A DNA stretch of 64,000 bases from Candidatus Eisenbacteria bacterium (GCA_026388185.1 JAPLKG010000014.1:143281-207280); one strand, 5' to 3'. Counted from the stretch's first letter, positions 25,550-35,255 are shown. Translations and numbers: made by a program. Notes: generated by a model from the sequence alone, not told the origin.

Positions 25550-28500
25550 ATGTCGAGGCTAGGCGAGAGATTCATTTCTAGGCTAAGGGACTGCGACGCG
25601 GCTGGCGAAGTCGTACGCGCGTTGCGGACCGAGGCCAAACCCAGAATCACTGTCAGCGGGCTCACCGGCTCGTCGCGTGCACTTTTTGCGGCTCTGGTTA
25701 AGACGGACACGCAGCGGCCAGTGGTCGTCGTCTTGCCTGACGAACGGCCGGCCGAGGATAGAAAGGAAGACCTCGAATTCTTCCTCTCCACCGAGCCTTC
25801 CTCCGGGGAAGTCGTGTTCTTTCCGCAGGAAGACGTTCCTCCGTACAGGGAGAGCAGAACGCTTTCTTCCGTTTCTGACGCCAGGATGAGTGCTCTTGAC
25901 TCCTTGAGTCGAAAACCTCCGGGTGTGCTTATCACGACAGTGCGGGCATTGATGGAGAAGGTGCCTTCAAGAAAACTCTTTTCTTCTTTTTCCTTACCAG
26001 TCAAGAGAGGACAGGAAGTTCACCTCCAAGACCTGGCACGCAGACTCGTTCTCATGGGCTTCGCGCCGCAACCTACCGTCACTCAGGTAGGAGAGATGAG
26101 CATGAGGGGCGGCATCGTGGACGTGTTCTCATTCGGGAGCGGCAGCCCATGGAGAATAGAGCTTGATGGCGACACGGTGAGTTCAATAAGACTTTTCGAT
26201 CCCGACACGCAACGCTCCATTTCCGAAGAAAAAGAAGCCCGCATCTTGCCACTCTACGAACTCGTGCTGTCAGAAGAAATCCTTGGCCGACTCGAACAGA
26301 CATCGCAGGAAGACTCCGTGTCGCGGGTCTCCCCGGAGACCGAGCTTTTCTTGAGGATACACGATGGGATTTCTCTGGCTTCCCTGCTTAGCTCGAGAGG
26401 GTTCTTGATGCAGGATCTCACGAGCGTGCTCGAGTACCTGCCTCGAGATAGTGTGATTTTCTTCGAAGACGAGAAGAAGGTTCTCGATAAGGCCACGTAC
26501 TTCGAAAAGGAGGTACTTCAAGCGTGGCAAGAGATTCCGAAGAAAGACACGCCTCTCTCGTCTCCCCACGAGCTCTATCTGACCGGCGACGAACTCAAGC
26601 GGCGCGTCCACGACTTCGCTGGAGTGTCCGTGGCCGGCGTCGTGGAGGCGCGAGAGGAAGGCAGCACGAAGTTTGAGATAATCTCGAGAGAGCCAGACTC
26701 TATTGGCAGAGACATCCGGCTTCTCCATCGCTATCTGGACGAACTCTGTTCCTACGGCACGGAAAGCTACATTCTCTGTGACAATGCCAGCCAGCAGGAA
26801 AGGCTTCGCGAGCTTGTCGGCGACCGTAACGTGACAATCGAGGTAGGCCGGCTGAACTTCGGCTTCATCATGCCGGATATCAAACTTGCGGTTCTCACGG
26901 ACAGGGAGCTTTTCTCGAGATATCGATGGAAAAGGTTCAGGCGCAGACTAAGTCTAGGCATCACGGTGAGGGACATATCTGCTCTCAGGCTGGGGGACTA
27001 CGTCGTACATGACGAATACGGGATAGGCATCTACCGGGGCTTGAAGCGGCTCTCGGTTGACGGACACGAGACGGATTGCTTGCAGATGGACTACGCAGGT
27101 GGTGACAAGCTCTTCATTCCGGTCGATCAACTGAATCTCATACAGAAGTACGAGTCGGAAGAGGGGCACGTGCCGTCCATCCACAGGATAGGCGGCACCC
27201 TCTGGAAGCGCACCAAGGTGCGAGCAAAGAAAGCCATAAAGGACATGGCGAAGGAACTGCTAGAGATTCAGGCCGCGAGAAGGGCTCTCAGCGGACACAG
27301 CTTTTCTCCCGACACCGTCTGGCAGAAGGAGCTGGAAAGCTCATTCAAGTACGAGGAGACTCCCGATCAGCTTCGGGCTTGCGAGGACGTGAAGGGGGAC
27401 ATGGAAAAGAGTTCGCCCATGGAGCGCTTGGTCTGCGGAGACGTCGGCTACGGCAAGACCGAGGTGGCCGTCAGAGGAAGCTTCAAGGCACTGATGGACG
27501 GTAAGCAGGTTGCGATCCTGGTGCCGACGACCGTCCTCGCTCAACAGCACTACAACACGTTTTCGGAACGACTGGCAGATTACCCCGCAAGAATTGAGAT
27601 GTTGAGCCGTTTCAAGAACAAGGCCGAACAAAAGAAGGTAGTCCAGGGGCTCAAGGCGGGGGTGGTGGACGTCGTTATCGGCACGCACAGGCTTCTTCAA
27701 AGGGACGTCGAGTTTAGAGACTTGGGCCTGCTCGTGATTGACGAGGAACAACGTTTCGGCGTTGCCCACAAGGAGGCGCTCAGGAAAAGAAAGAAGCTTG
27801 TAGATGTTCTAACGATGACCGCAACTCCCATTCCGAGAACGCTACACATGTCCCTCGTGGGAGCCAGGGACATGTCGCTGGTCAACACGCCTCCTCGAGA
27901 CAGGATACCCATCAAGACGGAGATCGTGGAATTCAACGAAGAGCTCATCCGAGAGGCCCTGTTGAGGGAACCCGACAGAGGCGGGCAGTCCTTCTTTGTT
28001 CATAACAGAATCTACTCCATTGATTCGATGGCGTGTTTCCTCAAAGCACTTGTGCCGGAACTCACGTTCGCGGTTGCTCACGGCCAGATGCGCGAGAGAG
28101 ATCTCGAGGAAGTGATGCTACGGTTCATCAACAAGGAATTCGATGTCTTGGTCTGCACGATGATCATAGAGTCTGGAATCGACATGCCCAACGTGAACAC
28201 GATGATTGTGAACAGGGCCGACTGCTTCGGACTTGCTCAGCTCTATCAGTTGCGGGGCAGGGTGGGTAGATCGAAGGAGCAGGCGTACGCTTACCTGCTC
28301 GTGCCGCCGGGAAAGGCTCTGACCGAGGCTGCCGAGAAGAGACTGAGAGTCATCGAAGAATGCGACGAGCTTGGTGCAGGATTCAAGATAGCCATGAGAG
28401 ACCTTGAGATACGTGGCGCGGGCAATATACTCGGTCCCGAGCAACACGGCTTCATCCTGAGCATCGGATTCGATCTCTATTGCCGGTTGCTTGAGGAAGC

Positions 28501-28981
28501 CAGTCGAGAGTTGAAGGGGGAAGTTACCGTTGAAGACAAATTGGCGCGTCTCAAGGCCGAGACGAGCGCCTACATCCCGGAGGACTACGTCGAAGACGAC
28601 GTTGAGAGGATGTCTCTGTATAGGAGGCTTGCAGACACGCGTTCAGTCGAGGCAGTCGACGGGATAGAACAAGAGATGGTGGACCGCTTCGGGAAAGCGC
28701 CTTTCCCCGCTCTTTCTCTTCTCGACATCAGGCGCATAAGGCTACTCAGCAAGGGGCTCCCGCTGGAGTCCATCTCGGTCGGGCGAACTCACAGCCAGTT
28801 CATCTTATCCAGACGCCTTTCAAAAAAAGAAGCAACTTGTCTTGTGCGGTCACTCAAGTTCCAGATCGGATTCGCCGTCGGCCATGCTATGCAGATCAAG
28901 CTAGAACATGGTGGCGCACACGCGTTTCAAAGGACCAAAAATCTATTGAAAGCACTCCACTCGTGTGTTAGCGTAAGGTAG
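25550..28981 (+). CDS. mfd: Transcription-repair coupling factor Mfd
   Basis: ATP-dependent translocase that removes RNA polymerase stalled at lesions and recruits UvrA. It has 1143 residues, full length. The N-terminal UvrB-homology module has F-F-P-Q-E-D-V-P-P-Y and V-G-E-M-S-M-R-G-G-I-V-D-V-F. The CarD-like RNA-polymerase-interaction domain has L-R-L-G-D-Y-V-V-H-D-E-Y-G-I-G-I (about residues 480-495). The RecG-like motor has Walker A G-D-V-G-Y-G-K-T-E-V-A, the D-E-E-Q box in V-I-D-E-E-Q-R-F-G-V, T-A-T-P-I-P-R-T-L, and Q-L-R-G-R-V-G-R. The C-terminal TRCF domain is present. It starts 19 bp after the BatA gene, and two PPIase genes follow. Confidence 0.97.
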   Translation: MSRLGERFISRLRDCDAAGEVVRALRTEAKPRITVSGLTGSSRALFAALVKTDTQRPVVVVLPDERPAEDRKEDLEFFLSTEPSSGEVVFFPQEDVPPYRESRTLSSVSDARMSALDSLSRKPPGVLITTVRALMEKVPSRKLFSSFSLPVKRGQEVHLQDLARRLVLMGFAPQPTVTQVGEMSMRGGIVDVFSFGSGSPWRIELDGDTVSSIRLFDPDTQRSISEEKEARILPLYELVLSEEILGRLEQTSQEDSVSRVSPETELFLRIHDGISLASLLSSRGFLMQDLTSVLEYLPRDSVIFFEDEKKVLDKATYFEKEVLQAWQEIPKKDTPLSSPHELYLTGDELKRRVHDFAGVSVAGVVEAREEGSTKFEIISREPDSIGRDIRLLHRYLDELCSYGTESYILCDNASQQERLRELVGDRNVTIEVGRLNFGFIMPDIKLAVLTDRELFSRYRWKRFRRRLSLGITVRDISALRLGDYVVHDEYGIGIYRGLKRLSVDGHETDCLQMDYAGGDKLFIPVDQLNLIQKYESEEGHVPSIHRIGGTLWKRTKVRAKKAIKDMAKELLEIQAARRALSGHSFSPDTVWQKELESSFKYEETPDQLRACEDVKGDMEKSSPMERLVCGDVGYGKTEVAVRGSFKALMDGKQVAILVPTTVLAQQHYNTFSERLADYPARIEMLSRFKNKAEQKKVVQGLKAGVVDVVIGTHRLLQRDVEFRDLGLLVIDEEQRFGVAHKEALRKRKKLVDVLTMTATPIPRTLHMSLVGARDMSLVNTPPRDRIPIKTEIVEFNEELIREALLREPDRGGQSFFVHNRIYSIDSMACFLKALVPELTFAVAHGQMRERDLEEVMLRFINKEFDVLVCTMIIESGIDMPNVNTMIVNRADCFGLAQLYQLRGRVGRSKEQAYAYLLVPPGKALTEAAEKRLRVIEECDELGAGFKIAMRDLEIRGAGNILGPEQHGFILSIGFDLYCRLLEEASRELKGEVTVEDKLARLKAETSAYIPEDYVEDDVERMSLYRRLADTRSVEAVDGIEQEMVDRFGKAPFPALSLLDIRRIRLLSKGLPLESISVGRTHSQFILSRRLSKKEATCLVRSLKFQIGFAVGHAMQIKLEHGGAHAFQRTKNLLKALHSCVSVR

Positions 28982-29074
28982 ATTGAAGGTTGGCTCTGAC
29001 GGGGGATTCAACTTCCCCATTTTCTTTGGGACAGAATCGGCCTGGTACTGCCGGCCGTAGGGAGAACTGAGAGC

Positions 29075-30784
29075 ATGAAAAGACTTTTCTATCTGCTTGC
29101 CATTGCGTTGATTGCGTTTACTTCCTGCGCCAGGGATGATTCGAACAAGGTGTTGGCAAGGGTCGGGAGCAGAAAGATAACAGTGGGAGAATTCCGCGAA
29201 GCTTACGCCCAGATACCACCCGCATACCTGCCCAAGGAAGGCGGCATGGCCGCAAAGAAGCAGGTCTTGGACGACCTTATAAGCAAGGACCTTCTGACGC
29301 TCCAAGCGTACGAGCTGGGCCTGGATAAAGACAAGGGCCTGCTCGACAACGTGGAAAAGATGAAAGAGCAGGTCCTGCTGAAAGAGCTATACAATCGCGA
29401 AGTGGCTGCAAAAGCAAAGGCCACGGAGAAAGAGCTCAAGGAACGTTACGAACGGATGGCCCGCGAAGAGGAGATCCACGCCAGGCATATAGTTGTTGGC
29501 ACGCCCGAGAAGGCACAGGAGGTGCTGAAAAAGGCCAGGGCCGGCGAGGACTTTGCCAAGCTTGCCGAGACGTACTCCGAGGATCCGTCCACCGCTTCAA
29601 ATGGGGGAGACCTCGGATTTCTTGAGAAGGGCGCCATGTTGCCCCCCGAGTTTCAAGACGCCCTGTTCAAGCTGGAGGTCGGCCAGGTGAGCGACGTCGT
29701 CCAAACCAACTTCGGTTATCACATCATCAAGGCCGACGAGAAAAGGAAGAGAAAACTCGAACCTTTCGAACAGATGAAGGGCACAATCGAGTCGAACGTG
29801 GTCCAGGACAAGACGATGGAACTTGCCAAGAACTACGTGGAGAAGGTTAGAAAAGACTACCAATTCAAGATAAACGAGGTGAACATCAAGGCGTTGGTCG
29901 ACGAGATAGCAGCGGCCGCCGCGCCCAACGGGATCAGCTTGACTGAGTTTTCCGGGCGTCTCGCCCCAGACCAGAAAGCCCGTCCCTTGGCCACAACAAC
30001 CGTGGGCAACTACACAATCCGAGATTTCCTCACCAGCCTGCAGAACTCCGGTGCGAGCGCGCTTCCTCCGCAAGTCAACGTTGACCAGATCAAGAGGATA
30101 GTGGAAGCCGAAGCCATCACGAAGCCCTTGGTGGCAGACGCCAGGAAGATGGGTATAGAAAAGCAGAAGAGCGTTCGGAGCGACCTCGAACTTCTCAAGG
30201 AAAAGAAGATGCTTGAGATCCTCTACCAGAAGCAGATTCGGGATAAAGTCACCATTTCTGACGAGGAAATCGCTTCCTATTACGCCGCACACGCCCAAGA
30301 ATACGGACAGCCCGCAACCGTGACTGTCGTAAAGCTAGTCGCCTATGACAAGAAGGCCGCTGATTCACTCGCCACTCTTGCCCGGCGAGGAGCGGACTTC
30401 GGCAAGCTAGTTGCGGAGAACTCCGTCGATCGTGAAAGCGCGACCCGCGGAGGGCGGGTGGAAGTTGGGGTGGGAACCGATCCCGTCATTGACTCGCTTA
30501 CGCAAAAGATGAAGATCAACGACATCGCCGGTCCGGCTGTCACGGGCGAAGGCTTGGTGGTTATGAAGCTGCTTGAGAGGAAAAAGGAAGTAGTGACTCC
30601 TTTTGAGATTGCTCGACCCTACGCCAAGAGCGACCTCCAACGAAAGAAGGAGGAGGAAGGGTTCCAGGTCTTTCTCAAGAAGGCGCGCGACAAGTACAAG
30701 CCGTCTATCAACGAGAAGCTCTTAGCGGGGCTCAAGCTCGAAACTGCAACAACAAACGCGCCTAACTCACGGGCGCCTAAGTGA
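29075..30784 (+). CDS. Parvulin-type peptidyl-prolyl isomerase lipoprotein
   Basis: A 569-residue periplasmic folding factor. The signal peptide ends in I-A-F-T-S-C (Cys about 18), so it is a predicted lipoprotein. A SurA/PrsA-like N-domain follows. The first parvulin domain (about residues 132-230) is intact, with I-H-A-R-H-I-V-V, S-E-D-P-S, G-G-D-L-G-F and F-G-Y-H-I-I-K. A second parvulin-like region (about 400-500) keeps F-G-K-L-V-A-E-N-S but has lost the G-Y-H motif and is probably inactive. Its end overlaps by 4 bp the longest reading of the next PPIase gene. The pair probably chaperones outer-membrane proteins. PpiD and PrsA are relatives. Confidence 0.9.
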   Translation: MKRLFYLLAIALIAFTSCARDDSNKVLARVGSRKITVGEFREAYAQIPPAYLPKEGGMAAKKQVLDDLISKDLLTLQAYELGLDKDKGLLDNVEKMKEQVLLKELYNREVAAKAKATEKELKERYERMAREEEIHARHIVVGTPEKAQEVLKKARAGEDFAKLAETYSEDPSTASNGGDLGFLEKGAMLPPEFQDALFKLEVGQVSDVVQTNFGYHIIKADEKRKRKLEPFEQMKGTIESNVVQDKTMELAKNYVEKVRKDYQFKINEVNIKALVDEIAAAAAPNGISLTEFSGRLAPDQKARPLATTTVGNYTIRDFLTSLQNSGASALPPQVNVDQIKRIVEAEAITKPLVADARKMGIEKQKSVRSDLELLKEKKMLEILYQKQIRDKVTISDEEIASYYAAHAQEYGQPATVTVVKLVAYDKKAADSLATLARRGADFGKLVAENSVDRESATRGGRVEVGVGTDPVIDSLTQKMKINDIAGPAVTGEGLVVMKLLERKKEVVTPFEIARPYAKSDLQRKKEEEGFQVFLKKARDKYKPSINEKLLAGLKLETATTNAPNSRAPK

Positions 30785-30843
30785 GCCCCACCATGAATGC
30801 GTGGGTGTCACTTGGAGTAGGAAACAAGGGGGTAAAGACCAAA

Positions 30844-32160
30844 ATGAAGAAACTCACGTGTATCGTCCCCGCGACACTGATTTTGCTTCCGTTCGCACTT
30901 TTCCTGTTGGGTCTTCTCGCTCCTCCCGTGCACGCCGCCGATGTAGTGGAGGGCGTGGCGGTGGTTGTTGGAGATGAGATAATTCTTAAGAGCGAACTGG
31001 ACGAACAGGTCGCGTTCTACTTGATTCAGGCGCAAGTCGATCCCGCGGATACGGCGAAAGTCAGCCAGGCGAAGAAAGAGATACTTGACAGAATGATCGA
31101 CGCCAAGGTTATCGTAAATGAAGCCCGAAAGCGTCAACTGACCATCTCCAAGCAGGAGCTCGATCAGGCCGTCGAGGATGCGGTGAAGGAAGTCAAGACA
31201 AGGATGGGCTCCGAGGAAAAGTTCAAACTGGAGCTGGAGAAGGAAGGTCTCAACGAGGAGAAACTCAGGGACAAGTACCGGCAAGAGCTGGAATCCCAAC
31301 TTCTGGCCATGAGGCTGGTGGAGAGAGAAGTCCGCGCTAAGGTCAAGGTGACGGACCAAGATGTTGACAACTTCTACAAGGAAAGAAAACAGGATCTTCC
31401 GAAGAAACCGGCCGAGGTCACACTGGCACAGATAGTGATACTCGCAGAGACGGACTCGGTCGTGGATAGAAAGGCGAGGGACAGGGCCGAGCAAGTACTC
31501 AGGGCCATCAGGGAAGGTCAGAACTTCGAGAAGCTGGCCGCTCAATACTCCGACGACCCAAGCGCCGAGAATGGTGGAGACGTGGGGGTCGTGCAAAAAG
31601 GGGATTTCGAAGAGAGTTTCGAGAAGGCCGCCTTTGTTCTCGAGCCTGACCAGGTTAGCGATCTGGTCCGGAGTCGTTTTGGCTATCACATAATTAAGAT
31701 GGTCGAGAAGAGCGACCAGGGCTATCACGTGAAACACATTCTCATAAAAGTGGTGCCGACCGACGAAGCCGAGCAGAAGGCGAGAAGTCTCGCCACGGAG
31801 CTGAGGAAGAGAATCGAGGCCGGAGAGAGCTTTGAAGGCATTGCGACGAAATACTCCCAGGATAAGGAATCCGCGGCCAAGGGTGGAGTGGTAGGGAGCT
31901 ACCCGGCGGATGGACTGGCCCCCGCCGTGAAGGCCGCGATAAAGGGTATTCCGGAGGGAGGCGTGAGCGAAGTAATTCCACTGGACGTCGGCTACCACAT
32001 GCTCAAGGTGGTCGCAAAGACACCGGAGCGAGAATACACGTACGATGAGATAAAAGATCAACTGCGCCAGATGGTCATTCAGGAAAGGATGCAGAACAAG
32101 TACGAACAGTGGTTGGCCGAGATAAAGAAAAAGACCTTTATCGACGTGAAAGGCAGCTAG
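30844..32160 (+). CDS. surA: SurA-like periplasmic chaperone / peptidyl-prolyl isomerase
   Basis: Periplasmic chaperone for outer-membrane proteins. From ATG 30844 (AAGGGGG upstream) it has 438 residues, beginning with a clear signal peptide that ends P-V-H-A. The longer GTG reading at 30781 would precede this with 21 polar residues. The SurA N-domain (V-V-V-G-D-E-I-I-L-K-S-E-L-D) is followed by two parvulin domains, both with recognisable signatures: T-L-A-Q-I-V-I/F-G-Y-H-I-I-K and V-K-H-I-L-I-K/V-G-Y-H-M-L-K. The surA-(S4)-pdxA order with rsmA further on recalls the surA-pdxA-ksgA order of Enterobacteria. Confidence 0.9.
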   Translation: MKKLTCIVPATLILLPFALFLLGLLAPPVHAADVVEGVAVVVGDEIILKSELDEQVAFYLIQAQVDPADTAKVSQAKKEILDRMIDAKVIVNEARKRQLTISKQELDQAVEDAVKEVKTRMGSEEKFKLELEKEGLNEEKLRDKYRQELESQLLAMRLVEREVRAKVKVTDQDVDNFYKERKQDLPKKPAEVTLAQIVILAETDSVVDRKARDRAEQVLRAIREGQNFEKLAAQYSDDPSAENGGDVGVVQKGDFEESFEKAAFVLEPDQVSDLVRSRFGYHIIKMVEKSDQGYHVKHILIKVVPTDEAEQKARSLATELRKRIEAGESFEGIATKYSQDKESAAKGGVVGSYPADGLAPAVKAAIKGIPEGGVSEVIPLDVGYHMLKVVAKTPEREYTYDEIKDQLRQMVIQERMQNKYEQWLAEIKKKTFIDVKGS

Positions 32161-32169
32161 AGAGGCTCC

Positions 32170-32442
32170 TTGCGGATTGACCTGTTCCTAAAGAGGATTT
32201 GCATTGTGAAGAGCAGATCCGCCGCGGCAAGACTATGCGAGGAGGAAAAGGTGGCGGTCAACGGCAAGGCCGCCAAGAGCAGCAAGGCCGTCAAGCCAGA
32301 GGACGAAGTCTCCGTTGTCCTGGGCCCCAAGGAGCTTACCTTCTCGATTGTAGCCTTGCCTGAGGGCAATGTGAGCAAGGCCCAGGCGCCTTCCTTTTAC
32401 AGAATAACAGGTTTGAAGCTAACTCCCGGGGTTTTCGAGTAG
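32170..32442 (+). CDS. S4-domain RNA-binding protein (Hsp15/RlbA-like)
   Basis: A 90-residue protein from a TTG at 32170, beginning R-I-D-L-F-L-K-R-I-C-I-V-K-S-R-S-A-A-A-R-L-C, the S4 fold start that binds structured RNA. The hallmark V-A-V-N-G-K-A-A-K-S-S-K-A-V-K follows, then a D-E-V-S-V strand. Small stand-alone S4 proteins of this type recycle stalled large subunits (Hsp15) or act in ribosome quality control (RqcH partner RqcP). Which role applies here cannot be told. It starts 9 bp after surA and precedes pdxA, so it is in the same operon. Confidence 0.88.
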   Translation: MRIDLFLKRICIVKSRSAAARLCEEEKVAVNGKAAKSSKAVKPEDEVSVVLGPKELTFSIVALPEGNVSKAQAPSFYRITGLKLTPGVFE

Positions 32443-32482
32443 CACGGGATTTCTTGTTCCTTCTACTCTCACGCTCATCCCG

Positions 32483-33547
32483 ATGAGAAATCCTTCTTCA
32501 CCCATACCAATTGCGATCTCAATGGGCGACCCCCTCGGTGTGGGGCCTGAGGTGATACTGAAGGCCCTCCTCTCGAAGGAAGTCGCCGGCAAAGTGATAC
32601 CTATTGTCGTTGGTGTCCCTTCCATCATGCGCAAAGCCGCACGGTTGGTGGGGGGGCGGGCTTCGATCAGACTTCTGTCGGGGGGCAAGGTTCACGAGGC
32701 TTCCGACGCAGGTGTGGTTTATGTGCTTGTCCCAAGAAATTTGTTGGGCACCGGAGAGTTAATGCGGCCAATCGGGCCTTCGCGCGCCGGAGAGTTCGCG
32801 TCTCGACTTGCTCAGAGAGGAGCCGTAGCCTCCGCCTGTGTGAAAGAGGCCGCCGGCCTCTGTATCCGGGGCCGCGCATCCGCGCTAGTTACGGCGCCGC
32901 TCTCAAAAGCGTCTCTCGGCGCAGCGGGAATCGGTCATTCCGGGCACACGGAGATGCTCAGAGATCTTTGCCGATGCAAAGACACCCTCATGATGTTCGC
33001 GCGAGGCAAGCACAGGGTTTCGCTCGTCACTACTCATATTCCCATCGGGAAGGTCAGGGGGGGTCTCACGCGACGACGTGTCGAGCGGGCAATCATGCTT
33101 ACGAGCCGAGGCCTGGAGCTCCTTTTCAGTATCCCTGCCCCGAGGCTTGCCGTTCTTTCGCTGAATCCGCACAAAGGGGAGGACGGGCTCCTTGGTCGTG
33201 AGGAGGAAACCGTGATCGCACCGGCGATGGAGGTCGCCTCGAGGAAAGGTGTAAGTGTGTCCGGCCCGTTTGCCGCAGACAGTTTTTTCTCGCGCGGCGA
33301 GTGGAAGAGATTCGATGCCGTCGTCGCAATGTATCACGACCAGGGTCTCATAGCGGCAAAACTGATCGGCGGAGAAAGAGTCACGAACATCACTCTGGGG
33401 CTCCCGTTTGTGCGCACTTCCCCCGGTCATGGAGTGGCCGAGAACATCGCATGGAAGGGAATCGCCGAACCTCAGGGCATGATATCTGCAATCCTTCTTG
33501 CGGCGGAGCTCGCCCGAACTGTAAGATTGCCGCTGAAGTGGGACTGA
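32483..33547 (+). CDS. pdxA: 4-hydroxythreonine-4-phosphate dehydrogenase PdxA
   Basis: NAD-dependent oxidation of 4-phosphohydroxy-L-threonine, feeding PdxJ in the DXP-dependent pyridoxal phosphate pathway. It has 354 residues. Motifs are I-S-M-G-D-P-L-G-V-G-P-E (about residues 12-23), metal and substrate His in G-H-S-G-H-T-E-M-L, L-S-L-N-P-H-K-G-E-D-G, G-P-F-A-A-D-S-F-F, M-Y-H-D-Q-G-L-I-A-A-K and R-T-S-P-G-H-G-V-A. Lys-Gly replaces the common Ala-Gly in the NPHAGE block and His-Gly is kept in the last motif. The gene for its partner PdxJ is at 47004. Confidence 0.96.
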   Translation: MRNPSSPIPIAISMGDPLGVGPEVILKALLSKEVAGKVIPIVVGVPSIMRKAARLVGGRASIRLLSGGKVHEASDAGVVYVLVPRNLLGTGELMRPIGPSRAGEFASRLAQRGAVASACVKEAAGLCIRGRASALVTAPLSKASLGAAGIGHSGHTEMLRDLCRCKDTLMMFARGKHRVSLVTTHIPIGKVRGGLTRRRVERAIMLTSRGLELLFSIPAPRLAVLSLNPHKGEDGLLGREEETVIAPAMEVASRKGVSVSGPFAADSFFSRGEWKRFDAVVAMYHDQGLIAAKLIGGERVTNITLGLPFVRTSPGHGVAENIAWKGIAEPQGMISAILLAAELARTVRLPLKWD

Positions 33548-33634
33548 CGCGCACAACGGGCGCTCGGCCGAAGAGGTCCGGGCCAAGGCGTTGAATCCGG
33601 AACCTTGCATGCTACAGACAAGCAGGAGACAGAA

Positions 33635-34369
33635 TTGATACGCTTTTTTCACGTGACGAAGACCTACCCCAACAACCGGATCGCACTCGATGACGTGAGT
33701 TTTGAAATGGATCCGGGCGAGCTTCTTTTCGTTGTCGGGCCGAGCGGCGCAGGCAAGAGCACGGTGCTCAAGATGATCTACATGGACCAAACGCCCACTT
33801 CGGGCCAGGTAATCGTCGGCCGCTTCCTCAGTACCACGATCTCCCGGCACAAGATTCCGGCGTTGAGAAGACAGGTGGGTACGGTTTTTCAGGATTTCAG
33901 GCTTATGCAGGACAGGACAGCCTTTGAAAACGTGGCTCTGTCTTTGAGAATTGCCGGCAGATTTTCCGGAACGGAGCTGAAACAAAAGATCATGAGTGTT
34001 CTGGGCAAAGTCGGTCTTTGCCACAGGCGGAATTCTTTTCCCGGGGAGCTGTCCGGCGGAGAGCAGCAGAGGGTTGCAATAGCAAGGGCGATCGTCAACA
34101 ATCCCATGGTGTTGCTCGCCGATGAACCTACCGGCAATCTGGACGCGAGGGTGGGGGCAGACATCATTCAGCTCATCTGTGATATCAATACGGGTGGAAC
34201 GGCCGTCATTGTTGCAACGCATGACGAGAACATTCCGAAAAAACTCGGCTGCAGGATTGCGAGAATTAGAGAAGGAAGACTGTCCGAATTGGGCGTAGGG
34301 GCGGTGGGAGGCTTCTCCGCCGCCGGGGAAGGGTCTGGGGGCACTGGCATGTTGGGCGGAGGGCGTTGA
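33635..34369 (+). CDS. ftsE: Cell-division ATP-binding protein FtsE
   Basis: ABC-type ATPase that, with FtsX, drives conformational control of peptidoglycan amidases at the septum. It has 244 residues from the TTG at 33635, preceded by AGGAG at 33624-33628; this gives the canonical N-terminus I-R-F-F-H-V-T-K-T-Y. Walker A is G-P-S-G-A-G-K-S-T, followed by Q-D-F-R-L-M, signature L-S-G-G-E-Q-Q-R-V-A-I-A-R-A and Walker B V-L-L-A-D-E-P-T-G-N-L-D. An unusual Gly/Ser-rich tail of about 23 residues follows the last ABC strand. ftsX begins 4 bp after the stop, then an EnvC-like gene overlaps ftsX. Confidence 0.96.
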   Translation: MIRFFHVTKTYPNNRIALDDVSFEMDPGELLFVVGPSGAGKSTVLKMIYMDQTPTSGQVIVGRFLSTTISRHKIPALRRQVGTVFQDFRLMQDRTAFENVALSLRIAGRFSGTELKQKIMSVLGKVGLCHRRNSFPGELSGGEQQRVAIARAIVNNPMVLLADEPTGNLDARVGADIIQLICDINTGGTAVIVATHDENIPKKLGCRIARIREGRLSELGVGAVGGFSAAGEGSGGTGMLGGGR

Positions 34370-34373
34370 TTTG

Positions 34374-35255
34374 ATGCCGGCATTCACAAGCGAAATTTTC
34401 TATTTCCTTCGAGAAACCCTGCAGGGTCTTGGAAGGCACAAGTCTCTTTCCGCGGCCACGCTTGTGTCAAACGTGGCGACTTTTCTGGTGTTGGGCGTGA
34501 TTCTCCTGGTGACGGCCAACGTCAGATCTGTCGCGAAGCAGCTCGAGGAGAGAAAGGGCATCGTCGCTTTCATTGAAGAAGGGGTTTCACAACAGAGGGC
34601 CGACTATCTGAAGTCGGAGATCGAAAAGCTCCCCCAGGTTGAAACGGTGACTTTCGTCAGCAAGGAGGAAGCGCTCGAGGAGTTCCGCAAGTCCCTCGGC
34701 AGGGAAGAACTCCTTGACGCTCTTGGTTCTAACCCGCTGCCTGCTTCCTTTGATGTCAGGCTGAGACAAAAGCAAAGAAGCGTCGAGAAGATCGAGGAAG
34801 TTGCCGCCTTCATCGGGAATCTTCAGGGGATCGAAGAGGTGAGCTTCGGCGGAGAGTGGACCCTGAGCCTTGACAGGATTTTGAGGACTCTCACTATTCT
34901 CAACATAATCATCGGTTCCATCGTCGGGCTTGCGGTCACCTTCATAGTTGCCAACACTGTTCGGCTGACCGTGCTGGCGCGGAAAGACAGCATCGAAATT
35001 ATGAAAGTGGTAGGCGCGACCCGCAATTTCATAAGGACTCCCTTTCTTCTGGAAGGGATTCTTCACACGTCCTTCTCCGCCCTCCTGGCGCTGGCCATAC
35101 TGTACTTCGCTCACAACGCCATGAGCCACAGACTCCCCGACGTGGCCTTCCTTTCTCCGTTGCTGATTGTTCTATTCATAGTCGTAGGTCTTGGAGCTGG
35201 AATAGTAGGGACTCATTTCTCAATCAACGAAGTTCTCCGTGAGAAGAAAGATTAG
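34374..35255 (+). CDS. ftsX: Cell-division protein FtsX
   Basis: Integral membrane partner of FtsE, 293 residues. There is one N-terminal transmembrane helix (about residues 28-48), then an extracytoplasmic loop (about 50-175) with the family pattern V-E-T-V-T-F-V-S-K-E-E-A-L and N-P-L-P-A-S-F-D-V. Three C-terminal helices include A-R-K-D-S-I-E-I-M-K-V-V-G-A-T, the cytoplasmic coupling motif. ATG 34374 is taken; a TTG one codon earlier is possible. It overlaps the EnvC-like gene by 17 bp, predicting translational coupling and one functional complex. Confidence 0.95.
   Translation: MPAFTSEIFYFLRETLQGLGRHKSLSAATLVSNVATFLVLGVILLVTANVRSVAKQLEERKGIVAFIEEGVSQQRADYLKSEIEKLPQVETVTFVSKEEALEEFRKSLGREELLDALGSNPLPASFDVRLRQKQRSVEKIEEVAAFIGNLQGIEEVSFGGEWTLSLDRILRTLTILNIIIGSIVGLAVTFIVANTVRLTVLARKDSIEIMKVVGATRNFIRTPFLLEGILHTSFSALLALAILYFAHNAMSHRLPDVAFLSPLLIVLFIVVGLGAGIVGTHFSINEVLREKKD

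Noticed and set aside
31721-31736. parS-like sequence inside surA (right half of the palindrome perfect)
   Set aside because: Three mismatches, all in the left half, and it encodes the conserved G-Y-H-V-K-H-I-L of the second parvulin domain.
33646-33661. Half parS-like sequence near the ftsE start
   Set aside because: Four mismatches from the palindrome, and it is explained by the coding sequence F-F-H-V-T-K.
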